This document shows, piece after piece, positions 1-10,144 of a stretch of 64,000 nucleotides of DNA (positions within the stretch are counted from its first letter, which is position 1; each line of letters opens with the position of its first letter). Below the pieces are notes generated by a model, which saw only the letters and a program-made list of their open reading frames with translations, made no database searches and was not told the origin of the DNA. The translations under genes and the position numbers were made by a program. Source of the stretch: Monocercomonoides exilis (lineage: Eukaryota > Preaxostyla > Oxymonadida > Polymastigidae); NCBI GenBank assembly GCA_001643675.2, contig LSRY02000014.1, positions 870,501 through 934,500 on the forward strand, in the 5' to 3' direction.

Positions 1-62
1 GCATTTTCACCTTTTATTTTGCAAACATTAAATGCTTTATCGAAATAGAACAATCCACAAAT

Positions 63-983
63 ATGCCTCTTCATAAAATTCAAAAAGATAAAGCCTACTA
101 TCGTCGCTATCAGGTCAAATATCGTCGTAGACGTGAGGGTAAAACTGATTATACAGCTAGAAAGGCACTCATTATTCAGGATCAGCGTACAATTAACAAC
201 CCCAAGCACAGACTTGTTGTTCGTATCACAAACCGTGATGTTATCTGCCAAATCGTTATGGCCCATGTGTACGGAGATAGCTGCATGTGCAGTGCTTATT
301 CTCACGAGCTCAAGAGATATGGCATCAAGGTTGGTCTCACAAATTATGCTGCATGCTATGCAACTGGTCTTCTTCTTGCACGCCGCTTGTTGGCAAAATT
401 GCACCTTGACAAATTATATCCAGGTGTGAAAGAAGCAACTGGAGAATCAAAGCCAGTTGTTCCAAATGCAAAAGGACCACGTCCGTTCAAGGCCTTCCTC
501 GATGTTGGTCTTCACAGAACAACAACTGGATCAAAAGTGTTTGCAGTTATGAAAGGAGCAACTGATGGTGGCATGAACATTCCACACAACGACAAACGTC
601 TTGTTGGCTACAACTCCAAAACAAAGAAGCTTGATGCGGCTGTTCTTCGTGAACATATCTTTGGAATTCATGTGTCCAAATACATGAAGGATCTGAAGAA
701 AGAAGATGAAAGAGCATACAAGAGCCACTTCTCGCAATACATTAAGGCTGGAATTACAGCTGATAAAGTTGAAGCAATGTACAAGTCCGCTCATGCAGCA
801 ATCAGAGCCGATCCATCATTCAAACCAACAGAGAAAAAAGTTCCAGAAAAGAAAGGACCATTGTTCCCAGGAGGGCAAATGAAGAAATGGCCGTTGAAGT
901 TGAGAAGACAAAGATTCAGACAAAAGTTGGCCAACATCAAGAGAAAGCAAAAGTCTGTCAATGCTGCACTTCTTGATATGTAA
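63..983 (+). CDS. RPL5: 60S ribosomal protein L5 (uL18)
   Basis: Component of the large ribosomal subunit that binds 5S rRNA and helps form the central protuberance. The 306-residue, intronless ORF starts MPLHKIQKDKAYYRRYQVKY, and the YRRRREGKTDYTARKAL block is diagnostic of eukaryotic L5. It carries the central VGLTNYAACYATGLLLARR and FKAFLDVGLHRTTTG segments and a basic C-terminus, where eukaryotic L5 contacts 5S rRNA. Length is close to the usual eukaryotic size of about 295-300. The start is the first ATG, in AT-rich leader sequence. It ends at TAA right after LLDM, which also shows that TAA is a stop here. No break is seen. It is followed by cathepsin B on the opposite strand. Confidence 0.97.
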   Translation: MPLHKIQKDKAYYRRYQVKYRRRREGKTDYTARKALIIQDQRTINNPKHRLVVRITNRDVICQIVMAHVYGDSCMCSAYSHELKRYGIKVGLTNYAACYATGLLLARRLLAKLHLDKLYPGVKEATGESKPVVPNAKGPRPFKAFLDVGLHRTTTGSKVFAVMKGATDGGMNIPHNDKRLVGYNSKTKKLDAAVLREHIFGIHVSKYMKDLKKEDERAYKSHFSQYIKAGITADKVEAMYKSAHAAIRADPSFKPTEKKVPEKKGPLFPGGQMKKWPLKLRRQRFRQKLANIKRKQKSVNAALLDM

Positions 984-1334
984 GCCCATTGCTGCTTACA
1001 TGCTCATTGAAAGTCTTTTGCTGCACTTCTTATTAAAAAGGAGGTAACTTGCTTCTGTCAGTTTTCTCTTTTTTACCTTTTTAAAAAAAGACTGATCCAA
1101 CAAATTATAACACATATTCTGCTTTTTGTTTTTTCTGTTTTAAAAAATATGTATTTGCTTTAAAAATATTGAATACAACTCACCTATCTTGTTGCAACTT
1201 GTATAGGCAAATGATATCATGCAATTATCAATTACACAAAAAAGTAATAGAAAAATAATCATAAAATTAAACGCAAAATAAAAATCTTTCATATATATTT
1301 GCTCTCGGTTAATTTTTTTAAAAATAAACCTCTT
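984..1334. other. Intergenic, RPL5 / cathepsin B tail-to-tail
   Basis: About 350 bp of AT-rich sequence between two converging genes. It would hold both 3' untranslated ends. I see no reading frame, RNA gene or repeat in it. Confidence 0.7.
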
Positions 1335-2282
1335 TTAAATTTTAGGCAAAGCAACAACAATATCTCCTTCGATTCCACACTCGTTATTTCCCCGTTTAAT
1401 CAAAAACACTCCGTCCATTCCCCAGTCAGTATTCCACGAATTGACAACTTTCCAATATTTCACCCCATCTTGAACTCCCCACCCAACAATTTTGATAGCA
1501 TGTAATCCATCATATCCTCCACTAACATGATGATATACTCCTGATTTATATGTTGCAAAATCTTGATATACTGTAAACGATCCTGTAACTGGCCCATTTG
1601 TCATAATTTCGGTTTGAATTGCTGCTTCTTTACGTGCAATATTGCCATAAGTTCTAACATAATACTTTTCTTTATCAACTGGGATTTTAGTATTGGGGTA
1701 GCATGTTCGATTGCATTTCGGTGTTTTCCACATTGAACATCCAGGATGTTTGCATGTTCCCATTTGATATGGAATGCATTCTTCAGTTGTAATACCATTT
1801 CCTTTGATAAAGTTGAAAGCTTTTGATTGCCATCCACCATTGCAACCGTTTGAACCAGGACAACATGATGTCAAATGTTGACCTGATAAAAGTGGTTTCA
1901 TCGAACCGTTTGAGTGAATGCAAAATCTATCTTGCAAAGACTCAAATGAAGCCATGGCCCAGCAACTTCCGCAGTGCCCTTGATCATAAATTGTTCCAAT
2001 TGTTTCGCATGATGGCCATTCCTTAATTGCATCAAATTCTTCTGGAATGTTATCCAAAACTTTTGTAGGAAGATATATTTTTTCTGATTCTGGTGTCTTT
2101 CTTGCTCCACACATTGATCTAAACTGTGCTCTTGTCATTCGCTCGAAACGAGGATTTCTTCCCGCAACCCACGATACATCGCTTCTTGTATTCACTTCAT
2201 TAACAATTGTATTGAGATCTAATGATAAGCTCAATGCAAGCAAATTCAAAAATAAACACAACATGTTCTTTACACTGATCAT
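1335..2282 (-). CDS. Cathepsin B-like cysteine protease (papain family C1A)
   Basis: Secreted or lysosomal cysteine protease of 315 residues, intronless. A hydrophobic N-terminus (about residues 1-21) looks like a signal peptide, followed by a short propeptide containing VSWVAGRNPRF. The mature domain has the oxyanion Gln101 and catalytic Cys107 in DQGHCGSCWAM, His261 in GLHAIKIVGWG and Asn281 in VVNSWNTDWG, so the triad is complete. The cysteine pattern around CCPGSNGCNGG is that of cathepsin B. The occluding-loop region (about residues 170-195) is short and lacks the paired histidines that give mammalian cathepsin B its dipeptidyl-carboxypeptidase activity, so the enzyme is probably a plain endopeptidase (inference). 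It is divergent from the deaminase gene across about 330 bp. Confidence 0.93.
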   Translation of the reverse strand: MISVKNMLCLFLNLLALSLSLDLNTIVNEVNTRSDVSWVAGRNPRFERMTRAQFRSMCGARKTPESEKIYLPTKVLDNIPEEFDAIKEWPSCETIGTIYDQGHCGSCWAMASFESLQDRFCIHSNGSMKPLLSGQHLTSCCPGSNGCNGGWQSKAFNFIKGNGITTEECIPYQMGTCKHPGCSMWKTPKCNRTCYPNTKIPVDKEKYYVRTYGNIARKEAAIQTEIMTNGPVTGSFTVYQDFATYKSGVYHHVSGGYDGLHAIKIVGWGVQDGVKYWKVVNSWNTDWGMDGVFLIKRGNNECGIEGDIVVALPKI

Positions 2283-2611
2283 GCATATAATAGCTTGTTA
2301 TTTTTATATACTTTTTCATTGTGTTTTCTATTTATGCCAATGAAAATGTTCCATTTATTTGTGAAAATTTTTATCCTGTTTGATCAATTTTTTAGAAAAA
2401 AAGATTTCCAAATTCTGATAATTGGAAATGAATTTTTGTTAAACAAATCGGATACAAATATGTTGCAAAAAAGGCAATATTAAATATTTCAAATCATCCG
2501 GCATGATATATGTGAATATTGATAAGAAATAACCAATTTATTCGAAGAAATACTTGGAACAAATATAAAGGTTTAGATCAATTTTTGATATAATTATCTT
2601 TTTATAAATTG
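2283..2611. promoter_or_regulatory. Shared 5' region of two divergent genes
   Basis: The 329 bp between the divergent cathepsin B and cytidine deaminase start codons must contain both promoters. The sequence is AT-rich. I see no TATA-like or initiator element that stands out, so this call rests on gene arrangement alone. Confidence 0.4.
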
Positions 2612-4104
2612 ATGACAAAATACAACAGTGTTCCAACAGACAAGATAAGATCAGTACTTACGCCAGAAGAAAATGCAAAAATACCTTTTGTGTTTTCTGC
2701 ATCACGATTGAAGGAAATGAGAGAATCACTTTGTTGTGGAGAAAATGAACTTCTTCTTGGATTAGCTCAGGTTTGTCGAAAGAATCGATCAATTATTGAA
2801 ATTGAATTGCTTTTATTGATGCAAATGGACCATTCATTTAGCTTATTCGGCCATTTGCGATCACACCACTAAGTCATTTCAATGTTGGAGTTGTTGTTTT
2901 AGGAATTACTGGGTTTGTGTTTAAAATAAAATACAAAATTAACAATTTTCTTTATATATTTAAGAACTGCATATCTTGGTGTTAATATTGAGTTTGAAGG
3001 TATTCCATTAAGTCAGACTGTTCATGCGGAACAGTGCGCTACTTCGAATGCTTGGTTTCTATTTTTATTTAATAATATTATATATTTATATTCGTTTCGT
3101 TATAATATAATTTTTAATGATATTAAAAATTTTTTGAAAAGGCATCATCATGAAGAACAAATTGTTCTTGTAGCAGGAACAGAAGGTTTGTTTAACTGAT
3201 CAATTATTTTTTTTATGCAAAAATTTTAATTCTTTAATAAATTCATTCAGAGCCATGCGGACATTGCAGACAATTCTTAGCAGAATTACCACATTCTGAT
3301 AAATTGCACTTTGTAGTTGATGGAAGAGAAGAAGTGTTGCTTACAAATATTTTGGTAAACCCATTTCTACCAACTTCAATAAAAATTGAAATTGAGAAGG
3401 AAACTCCATTGACCTCAAAAATAGATGGTATTTATAACTAATTTATTCACTTATTTTTATTATTTCTAATTTAACAGTTAAACCCGAGTTTGATTTATCT
3501 GAATTATCAGCTCAACCTCAAACAAAACAACTTGCAACTTTGGCTCTCGAAGCTTTGGAGAGAGTTTGTTTTTATAACTTTTATGTTCATTTTCCCTCTA
3601 TTTTTTCATGTTTATTATTCTTTCTTTCAATTTTTTTTCCTTTTTTTCTTTTTTTTTTGTTTTGTTTTGTTTTGCTTATTCATTTGTTTAAATTTAATTT
3701 TAATAATATTGCTATCATTTTGGAATTGTGATTTTAATTATTGACTAAATGATTCTATTATCTTTTTGAAATATTTGCAATGTCCTTAGTCATATTCTCC
3801 CTATCAAATTTCTCAATGTTCCCCTGCGGCGCTGGCACTGAGACTGAAAGGTGGAATTGTATCAGCTGGTGCTTTGATTGAAAATGTTGCTTTTAATCCA
3901 TCTCTGCCGCCTCTCCAGAGTGCACTAATACGTCTGGTGGTAATCGAGCATAACCAAAAATGGGGAGATATAGAGGAAGTTGTGATTGTTGAAGATCCAA
4001 AAGCTTTAATTCATCAAAAAGAGGTAACTGAGGCAGTGATAAAAGTCTTATCACCTAGCGCGAAATTTATGTATTTACCTGTTTCTGTTCCTCATCATCC
4101 ATAA
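2612..4104 (+). CDS. Cytidine deaminase, two-domain homodimeric (E. coli Cdd-type)
   Basis: Deaminates cytidine and deoxycytidine to the uridines in pyrimidine salvage. Seven exons join in phase: 2612-2770, 2842-2912, 2965-3054, 3142-3185, 3251-3427, 3478-3563 and 3790-4104, giving 313 residues. The N-terminal catalytic domain has the FNVG region, the zinc His97 and catalytic Glu99 in [13 protein letters not shown], and zinc Cys123/Cys126 in [12 protein letters not shown]. The C-terminal half ([25 protein letters not shown]) is the degenerate second domain found in the enterobacterial and plant enzymes, not in the short tetrameric human type. Intron donors are GTTTGT, GTTTCT or GTATTT, and acceptors end in AG. 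The 226-bp last intron contains a long pyrimidine/T-rich tract. Start is the only ATG before the conserved LTPEE segment. Confidence 0.93.
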
Positions 4105-4410
4105 AATAGCGAATATTTTTCATTACATTAATAAATAAAATTGTTTTTCAATGATTTTATTATCATGTAATGTAAAATAAAGATAAATGGCTGAGCGACC
4201 TTTTCTTGAAAAGAGTGTTTTTCGATTATTAATTTTTTTTTCCTGTTTGAAATTTTTGCGCAATAATTTTATTTTTAAATATGTATTTTTAAAAAAGGAT
4301 AATATTTTTGAAAATGTTGAATTTATAAATGTCATTCTTGATTAAATCCACTGCGAAAATGAATATGAATAACAACTTTTTAAAGCAAAACACTATTTTT
4401 ATAGAAAAAT
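4105..4410. other. AT-rich spacer after the deaminase gene
   Basis: About 300 bp of AT-rich DNA holding the deaminase 3' end. No convincing gene. Short ORFs on the minus strand here are low-complexity Lys/Phe/Leu translations of A/T-rich sequence. Confidence 0.6.
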
Positions 4411-4801
4411 GTGGCTGATCCTTTTTGAAATCATACTTGGGACAAAACATTCAACTTTATGAATTTTGTTCCACACATTGATTTCAAAGATTTTTCTTTA
4501 ATTTTAAATATTTCTATGTTATATTTTGTACGAAAATGTCTTAATTGTAGTTATTCGATTGCAGAAAAAATTTGGAACAAATTTTTGAATTTTTCATAAA
4601 TGCAAAAATTTTATCCCACTTTCGTTCGAGTTTTGATCAATATTTTAATCTCAATGGGATTTTGAAAAATTAGACAAAACTCATAACACACGTTGTTTAT
4701 GAAGTTGTTATTGCAGAAACAAATTTTGAGACAAATCCCATTGAGATAAAAATTTTGATCAAAACTCGAACAAAAGTATGATTTCAAAAAGGAACAGCTA
4801 T
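4411..4801. mobile_element. MITE family A, copy 1 (long inverted-repeat element)
   Basis: The left end GGCTGATCCTTTTTGAAATC is repeated in inverted form at the right end (4780-4799, with GCTGTTCC for GCTGATCC). A second inner pair, TTCGTTCGAGTTTTGATCAA near 4622 and its complement near 4752-4773, is followed by shared ATCTCAATGGGATTT sequence. The element is about 390 bp with no coding capacity. A shorter relative lies at 15135-15349. Confidence 0.75.
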
Positions 4802-4815
4802 GTATTTTGTTTTCA

Positions 4816-4818
<3 letters not shown>

Positions 4819-4868
<50 letters not shown>
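4819..4868. repeat. Homopolymer tract, poly-T (about 50 bp)
   Basis: Uninterrupted run of T directly downstream of MITE A copy 1. No sign of a retroposed gene next to it. The length is likely to be uncertain in assembly. Confidence 0.9.
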
Positions 4869-4872
<4 letters not shown>

Positions 4873-5353
4873 ATATTTTGATTCCTTCAAACAATTGTAA
4901 ATTTTTTTAACTTGAATTCTCATATTTTCTAATTATTCAAAAAATAAAATTGAAAACATAGAATATTTGGAATAAGAGTCTTTTTCAATCTTCAAATCAA
5001 ATTCATTTGTTGAAGTCCGTCCAAAAAAAATAATTCTTATTTTGAAAAATTATGGTGATTATTTTTGAAAATATATAATTTTCAATATGATATTTCGATT
5101 TGAAAATATGTTTCGAACGTTAGGGATGCACCCTGAAAAAAAAAAACAATAAATAGATCTTTTTATCTTACATTTATCTCATATATAGGCTGATGGAGCT
5201 ATTATAATATATTTCACATTTGACTTTATTTAATATTTACAAATAATGTTGGACGACCAAGTTATCAACACCCCGAAACAATTAATGATTTCAAAAATAA
5301 TCTCCTTTATAAATCAATTTCGAATATTAATTTTTCTATTTCGAAAAAAAATG

Positions 5354-5615
5354 ATTGGGTGATTATTTTTGAAATTAAATTATTTCATTAAAAAATTTCC
5401 GAACAAAAATATTTCTTGAATATCAACAAAAGAACACTGAAAAGAAAAAAGGCTAATTGAATGCATTTTAATTTTTGATTCGGAAAAACCTTTTTTTTTT
5501 CAAAACAATTATCATGCCTTTTCTCTTTTGAATTAGAGTTTTCTTTCAAAAAACAAACAACCTTTGAAAAATCAACACACCGAAAAAATGTATGATTACA
5601 AAAATAATCACGTGA
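5354..5615. mobile_element. MITE family G, copy 1
   Basis: About 260-bp non-coding element. The left end reads GGGTGATTATTTTTGAAAT, and the right end is its inverted form (ATTACAAAAATAATCAC). Inside is the family signature GAACACTGAAAAG near 5430, and a CAACACaCCGAAAAAA block next to the right end. Related copies are at 7173-7427, 7762-8023 and 46272-46533, and loose ends occur near 5051, 5260-5310 and 7078. Confidence 0.65.
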
Positions 5616-5637
5616 TTCAATTTTAAAATTAGCTCAC

Positions 5638-5925
5638 CATTTGTGGAAAAATATTTAACTTCAGGCATTTTCATAGAAAAATTATGAACTTTTCATTGAC
5701 TTTTTGAGATCAACAATCGCAATAAAAATGGGTCCATTTTTTGACATTCGTGAAATGTTGGAAAACTTTTTGTTTTGATTTCAACAATGCCTGTTCACGG
5801 ATCTGAAAATCAAATTTATTTTGAAGTCTGAGAAAGCGATATATTATTATGAGACTAAGCAATTTTTCAATACTTTGTGCAAAAAAAAACTTGAAAGTCC
5901 GTATTTTCCCCCATTTCATCATTTA
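5638..5925. repeat. Dispersed repeat family H, copy 1
   Basis: A roughly 280-bp unit sharing ordered blocks with 8598-8862 and 12178-12446: AAATATTT(A/C)ACTTCAGGC, CATTTTTTGACAT, TTTATTTTGAA, GAGAAAGCGA and a terminal AAAGTCCGTATTT. The three copies are diverged and have no obvious terminal inverted repeat of their own. They may be internal segments of larger dead elements. Confidence 0.55.
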
Positions 5926-7172
5926 TTATTCTATTTTGGTGAACTTATCTAAGCATCTGCAACACATGCCTTTTGACGTGAACATTTTTGAAGTGACGTG
6001 ACCTGACTGAAAAATTTCTCATTCACTCATAAAAAAAAAAGTGTAAAAAAAAAAAAAAAAAAAAAAAAACAAGAAATGCAAAGAAAAACAAAAATTTTTT
6101 TGTTATTAATCTTTCATTACAAAGAGGGCTTTAAGAAAATAATTTTTTTTCAATGTTCATTTTCAATTTAAATATGTCCAAAGTGTTGTGTCGTAATCCT
6201 TTTTTGTGGTATAAATACCAAGGCACGCACATCACTGTAGGGCACTGAATGACGCGAGCTGACTTTTTTCAAAGAAATTCAGACGTTCATAACATACTAT
6301 TTGCATCAATTTAATGTGTAAAAAACTAAATTTCATCACAATTGAATATATCAATAAAAACACTTTATGTATTTTTTTGTTTGTTTTTTTTTTTTTTTGA
6401 TGTTTATCTGTTTGATTTTCAATACGAATATATCAGCAATATTGCAGTTTGCATACGAAGACTTTCAATCTGAGAAGAATTCATTTGTAAATTATCCGAT
6501 TTAAAGGATAATGATGTTTTTCAGGAAAAGCATATAATTTAATGTTTATTGACAAATAATAAAAATTCTGGGTTCAATTTCTTATGACTTATAAAAATTA
6601 TGACAAAAAAAATATTTTTATCACTATTCAACACTCGGCCAATGATCAAAATTTTCCAAAACAATTTTTTTTTAGAAACTCAATTTTATTTATATTGAAC
6701 AATAAGTTTATCAATTTCGAATGATAAGTTTTCCAAAATCGAATAATCAGTTTATTAGTTTTGAATAATTAGAAAACAAATTATTAAAAATAAATGAAGA
6801 AATCACATTTTTTGAAAGTATTTCATTCATTTGTAATTTGAAACGATTCAAAGAAAAAACACGAAAATAAGGTATATAACAACAAATATTTTTTTTGTTA
6901 TTTTGTGGTAATTAATAATTAGTTTGAACATTATGGGATATAAAATTTTAGTTCGTTAAGTTTTTTGATCTTTTGTTTCTTATCATAACTGATAAGAATC
7001 AATAAAAACTCAATTAATTCATTAAAAAAATTGTGGGCAAATTGAAAACAAACTAATTCGCTTTAAACATATGTGTGTGATTATTTTTGAGATCATAACT
7101 TTTTTCTTGATATTGATTTTTCGAATGTTTAATGTCTTTGCTGAAGAATAATTTCATTTGAAAGTTTCAAAT
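5926..7172. other. AT-rich repeat debris, no gene
   Basis: About 1.25 kb of very AT-rich DNA with a poly-A run at about 6045-6069 and a T run at about 6387-6399. At 6640-6800 there are degenerate units of the AATAAGTTTA-CCAATTTCGAAT type also found in the 58.3-59.2 kb palindrome. No coding frame can be supported. Confidence 0.55.
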
Positions 7173-7427
7173 GGGTGATTATTTTTGAAATCATAATTTT
7201 TTTCGGGGTGTTGTTTTTTCAAAGATTGATTATCACTTAAAGAGATTTTATATTCAAATGCTAAATACATTTCAACTGTTTTCAAAAACATATGTTTCAA
7301 CTCAAATAAAGAAAAAAATGTCTTTTATAAGTCTTTTCATTTCTCATTGCTCGTTTGTTGATATTCAATGGATCTTTTTAAATCGAAATATTTAACCGAT
7401 AAAATATGAATTCAAAAATAATCACCC
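7173..7427. mobile_element. MITE family G, copy 2
   Basis: The left end GGGTGATTATTTTTGAAATC is followed by ATAATTTTTTTCGGGGTGTTG. The right end GAATTCAAAAATAATCACCC is the inverted left end with few mismatches. About 255 bp, no coding capacity. Confidence 0.65.
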
Positions 7428-7761
7428 AAATACAAAATATTGTTATTAACAACTATGTTTGATTTTATTTTCATAAAAAAAATATTTTTTAAAGGAGTTA
7501 TTACTAAAAGAATTTATTTTTTAACTTTCCAAGAGAATTCAAAAACCCGGAATTTTGATAGAAAAAATATTACATCGAAAATTATCACCCAAATCAAATG
7601 CTGAATTTATCCAACTGTTTCATAAACAAATTTTAAAGCTGAAACAAAGATGATATCTTTTATCAGAATTTTCACTTTTCAGTGTTCTTCTGTTGATATT
7701 CAAAGGAAACATTTGAACCGAATATTTCGAATGGAAAAATTTGAAATCAATAATTATTACA

Positions 7762-8023
7762 CATGTGTGATTATTTTTGAAATCACATTTTTTCATTCAA
7801 AATTTTCGGTTCGAAAATATCTTTCAAATGTCAACCAATGAACACTGAAAAGTGAACAGACATTTAAAAGACCTCTTAATTTTTATTTCAGATTATGCAT
7901 TAGCTTTTGGAATAGTTGTGATTATATTTGCATTTGAATACAAAATCTCATCCCAAAGGAAAACAATTTTTGAAAAATCAACACCCCGAAAAAAGATATG
8001 ATTTCAAAAATAAACACCCACAT
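7762..8023. mobile_element. MITE family G, copy 3
   Basis: Left end ATGTGTGATTATTTTTGAAA, right end TTTCAAAAATAAACACCCACAT with the family block CAACACCCCGAAAAAA just inside it. Internal GAACACTGAAAAGTG near 7842. About 262 bp. It abuts the ISXO2-like transposase relic. Confidence 0.65.
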
Positions 8024-8064
8024 ATTAAAATTGAATAAATGATAAATTGAAAATTTTCAACTTT

Positions 8065-8519
8065 ATGTCAACAAGAATCAACGATTCAAGAAAGGATATA
8101 TCAGATAAGAATGACAAATTTCCTTGTGTTTTATGTTCATTTGAGTGGCTCATCAATAATGTCCTGAACGTTGTCGATAAAAAAAATCTCCGAGGTGTTT
8201 GCATGAAATGTGCATTTATTCAAAATCAGAAACAAGAAAACAATACAGATGTGCAAAATGCGATAATGCGATCAATTTATTTGAAAATATTTCTTTCTTT
8301 AACACGAAAATACCATTTAATAAATTCCTCAGAATCATCATGTTTTTTTGTTTGAAATTAAATACCACTCAAACAAGTATTCTTTTTAACAACAACCGAA
8401 AAACTGTTTGTTTTTGGTATTCTCAATGCCGTGCAATTTTTTCAAAAATCACATTTCAGTATTTTCAGCCAATTGGTAGTGATGGTGAAATTATGGAAAT
8501 TGATGAGAAAAATCTTTAA
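8065..8519 (+). pseudogene. ISXO2/Merlin-like (IS1595/IS1016 group) transposase fragment
   Basis: Two overlapping frames read as the N-terminal half of an ISXO2-type DDE transposase. The first (to about 8240) has the zinc-ribbon start FPCVLCSFEW with GVCMKCAF. The second (from about 8235 to 8519) continues RKQYRCAKCDNAI, a helix-turn-helix-like stretch with KTVCFWYSQCRAI, and ends at GEIMEIDEKNL. That final block corresponds to the first catalytic Asp followed by Glu (the family's VEIDET motif). The two frames need one frameshift, and everything after the first Asp is gone. The fold assignment comes from the order of these motifs (family knowledge). Without the two later acidic residues it cannot be active. 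Confidence 0.6.
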
Positions 8520-8597
8520 AGGAGAATAATTAACAAGTGTTGAAAAAACTGAAGATGTCACTTTTCGGAGGTATTGAAAGGAAAAGTGAAATAGAAT

Positions 8598-8862
8598 ATT
8601 TTTATTCAAGCATCTTCATTGAAAAATTCTGCATGTTTGTAGAAGTTTTTGTGGAAAAAAAATATAAATAAAATATATTCATTTTTTGAAATACGTCTGA
8701 GGTGATTAAAAATCATGTTATTATTTAAATAATGTTTGCTTACGGATATGAAAATCCAGTTTATTTTGAAATCTGAGAAAGTTTGAAAAAAATGATACGA
8801 AAAACAAAAATTTATTGTGCTGAGCAAAAAAATGCACGAGAGTCCGTTTATTATCCCAAGTC
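8598..8862. repeat. Dispersed repeat family H, copy 2
   Basis: Shares the ordered blocks of copy 1, including CATTGAAAAATT, TTACGGATATGAAAATC, TTTATTTTGAAATCTGAGAAAG and GAGAGTCCGTTTATT. It lies just behind the ISXO2-like relic. Confidence 0.5.
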
Positions 8863-9303
8863 AAAAAAGTGGAGGAATGTTTTTAATTAAATGTGTTTTC
8901 ATTATAAAAAAAGAATCCTTTCTCCCAATAATCCTTGCAAATATAAAACACAAGAAAAAGATTTTTAGCCTCGAACGGTAAATTTTCAATTGCTCATCTG
9001 AACGCATTTTTCCCATTTTTCAGTATCTAATTAATACAATTTCAAAAATCCACTTTCTGTGGCTTGCACAAACGGAAAAGTGATATTATGGACTTGTTTT
9101 CTCCAACTCGTCCCGAAAACACTCGTTTATTGATTTTGCGAAAATAATTTTATTTTATATTCCAACGGAAGAAGAAAACGATGATAATAATTGAAATAAA
9201 TCAAAAATGAAAAACGAATCATTAACTCTATTGGTTGATGATCTTGCTTCCTCATCTGAAAGTTATCTATATTAAGCAGGTGATGGTGAATCTGCATAGG
9301 AGT

Positions 9304-9680
9304 ACAGATTGTGCAAAAAATACCGGACAAGATTGATTTCACAATAACTGCAAGAGGAACAATTCTGTTTGTTTTCCTCAAAATATATCTCATCAATACA
9401 AACTCATTTTATACACGAGACTTTCAAAGCAGCCTGATTTATCCTCAAAAATAAAATTCTGAAATTTGGGAGAAACTGGGTTTTGAGTTTTTCTGAAATT
9501 TCAATCATTAATGTTTTCTGAGCACAAACGAAGCTGTTTCGAAAGTCCTGCATTTTTATTGAGTAATTATTGGGGAGATATATTTTGAGAAAAATTCACA
9601 GAATTATTCCTTTTGCGGTTTTTGTGAAATCGTTCTTGTACGGTATTTTGTGCGATGTCCGGTGTTTTTTGCGAAAACTG
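9304..9680. mobile_element. MITE family D, copy 1 (palindromic)
   Basis: Left arm has TACCGGACAAGATTGATTTC and CTCATCAATACAAACTCA. The right arm carries the same blocks inverted (GAAATCGTTCTTGTACGGTA). Arms are clearly diverged from each other. Each arm can be translated outward as a short peptide with the pattern RYILRK..RI.P.AV.VKS. See copies 12449-12847 and 45711-46070. Confidence 0.65.
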
Positions 9681-10144
9681 AATTTAATAATTTTTAATAA
9701 ATGTGATTGGAAAAATATCAATTGTTCAGAATGTTTAAATAAAACATCATAAGAATATTTCAACAATTTTCAAAAAATTTGATAAACAAATTCAATAAAA
9801 TTGAATAAAATAAAAAATTGAAGTTAAAACAAAAGGGAAAATATTAATGAATAAATAATTTTCTAAAATCACTTTCAATTAGAAGTTTGGAAAAAAAGAG
9901 AAAGATAATTCATTGGAATATGTTTTTAGAATAAAATTTCGTTAGACATATGACGATGTGATATATTCAATTTTCATAAGTCGATTCTTTTTCACAAAAG
10001 TTTTTCATAATACAAATTAGATACAGAAAATACCATATTGAATTTCTCACAATCAGTAAAATAAATGTTAAAAAAATGATCTTTTTAAAAAAAACCTCAA
10101 TTAATGGGATATATTGTTAATAACGCTTTTCAGAAGTGAACATT
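9681..10144. other. AT-rich spacer
   Basis: About 460 bp, strongly AT-rich, between MITE D copy 1 and the Harbinger-like transposase. No frame or repeat that I can assign. It may hold the left end of the transposon, but I found no matching terminal repeat. Confidence 0.5.

Noticed and set aside
6181-6290. Small structured RNA (GC-richer patch with CACTGAATGACGCGAGCTGA)
   Set aside because: I found no snRNA, snoRNA box pair or polymerase III boxes that fit. A chance patch is as likely.
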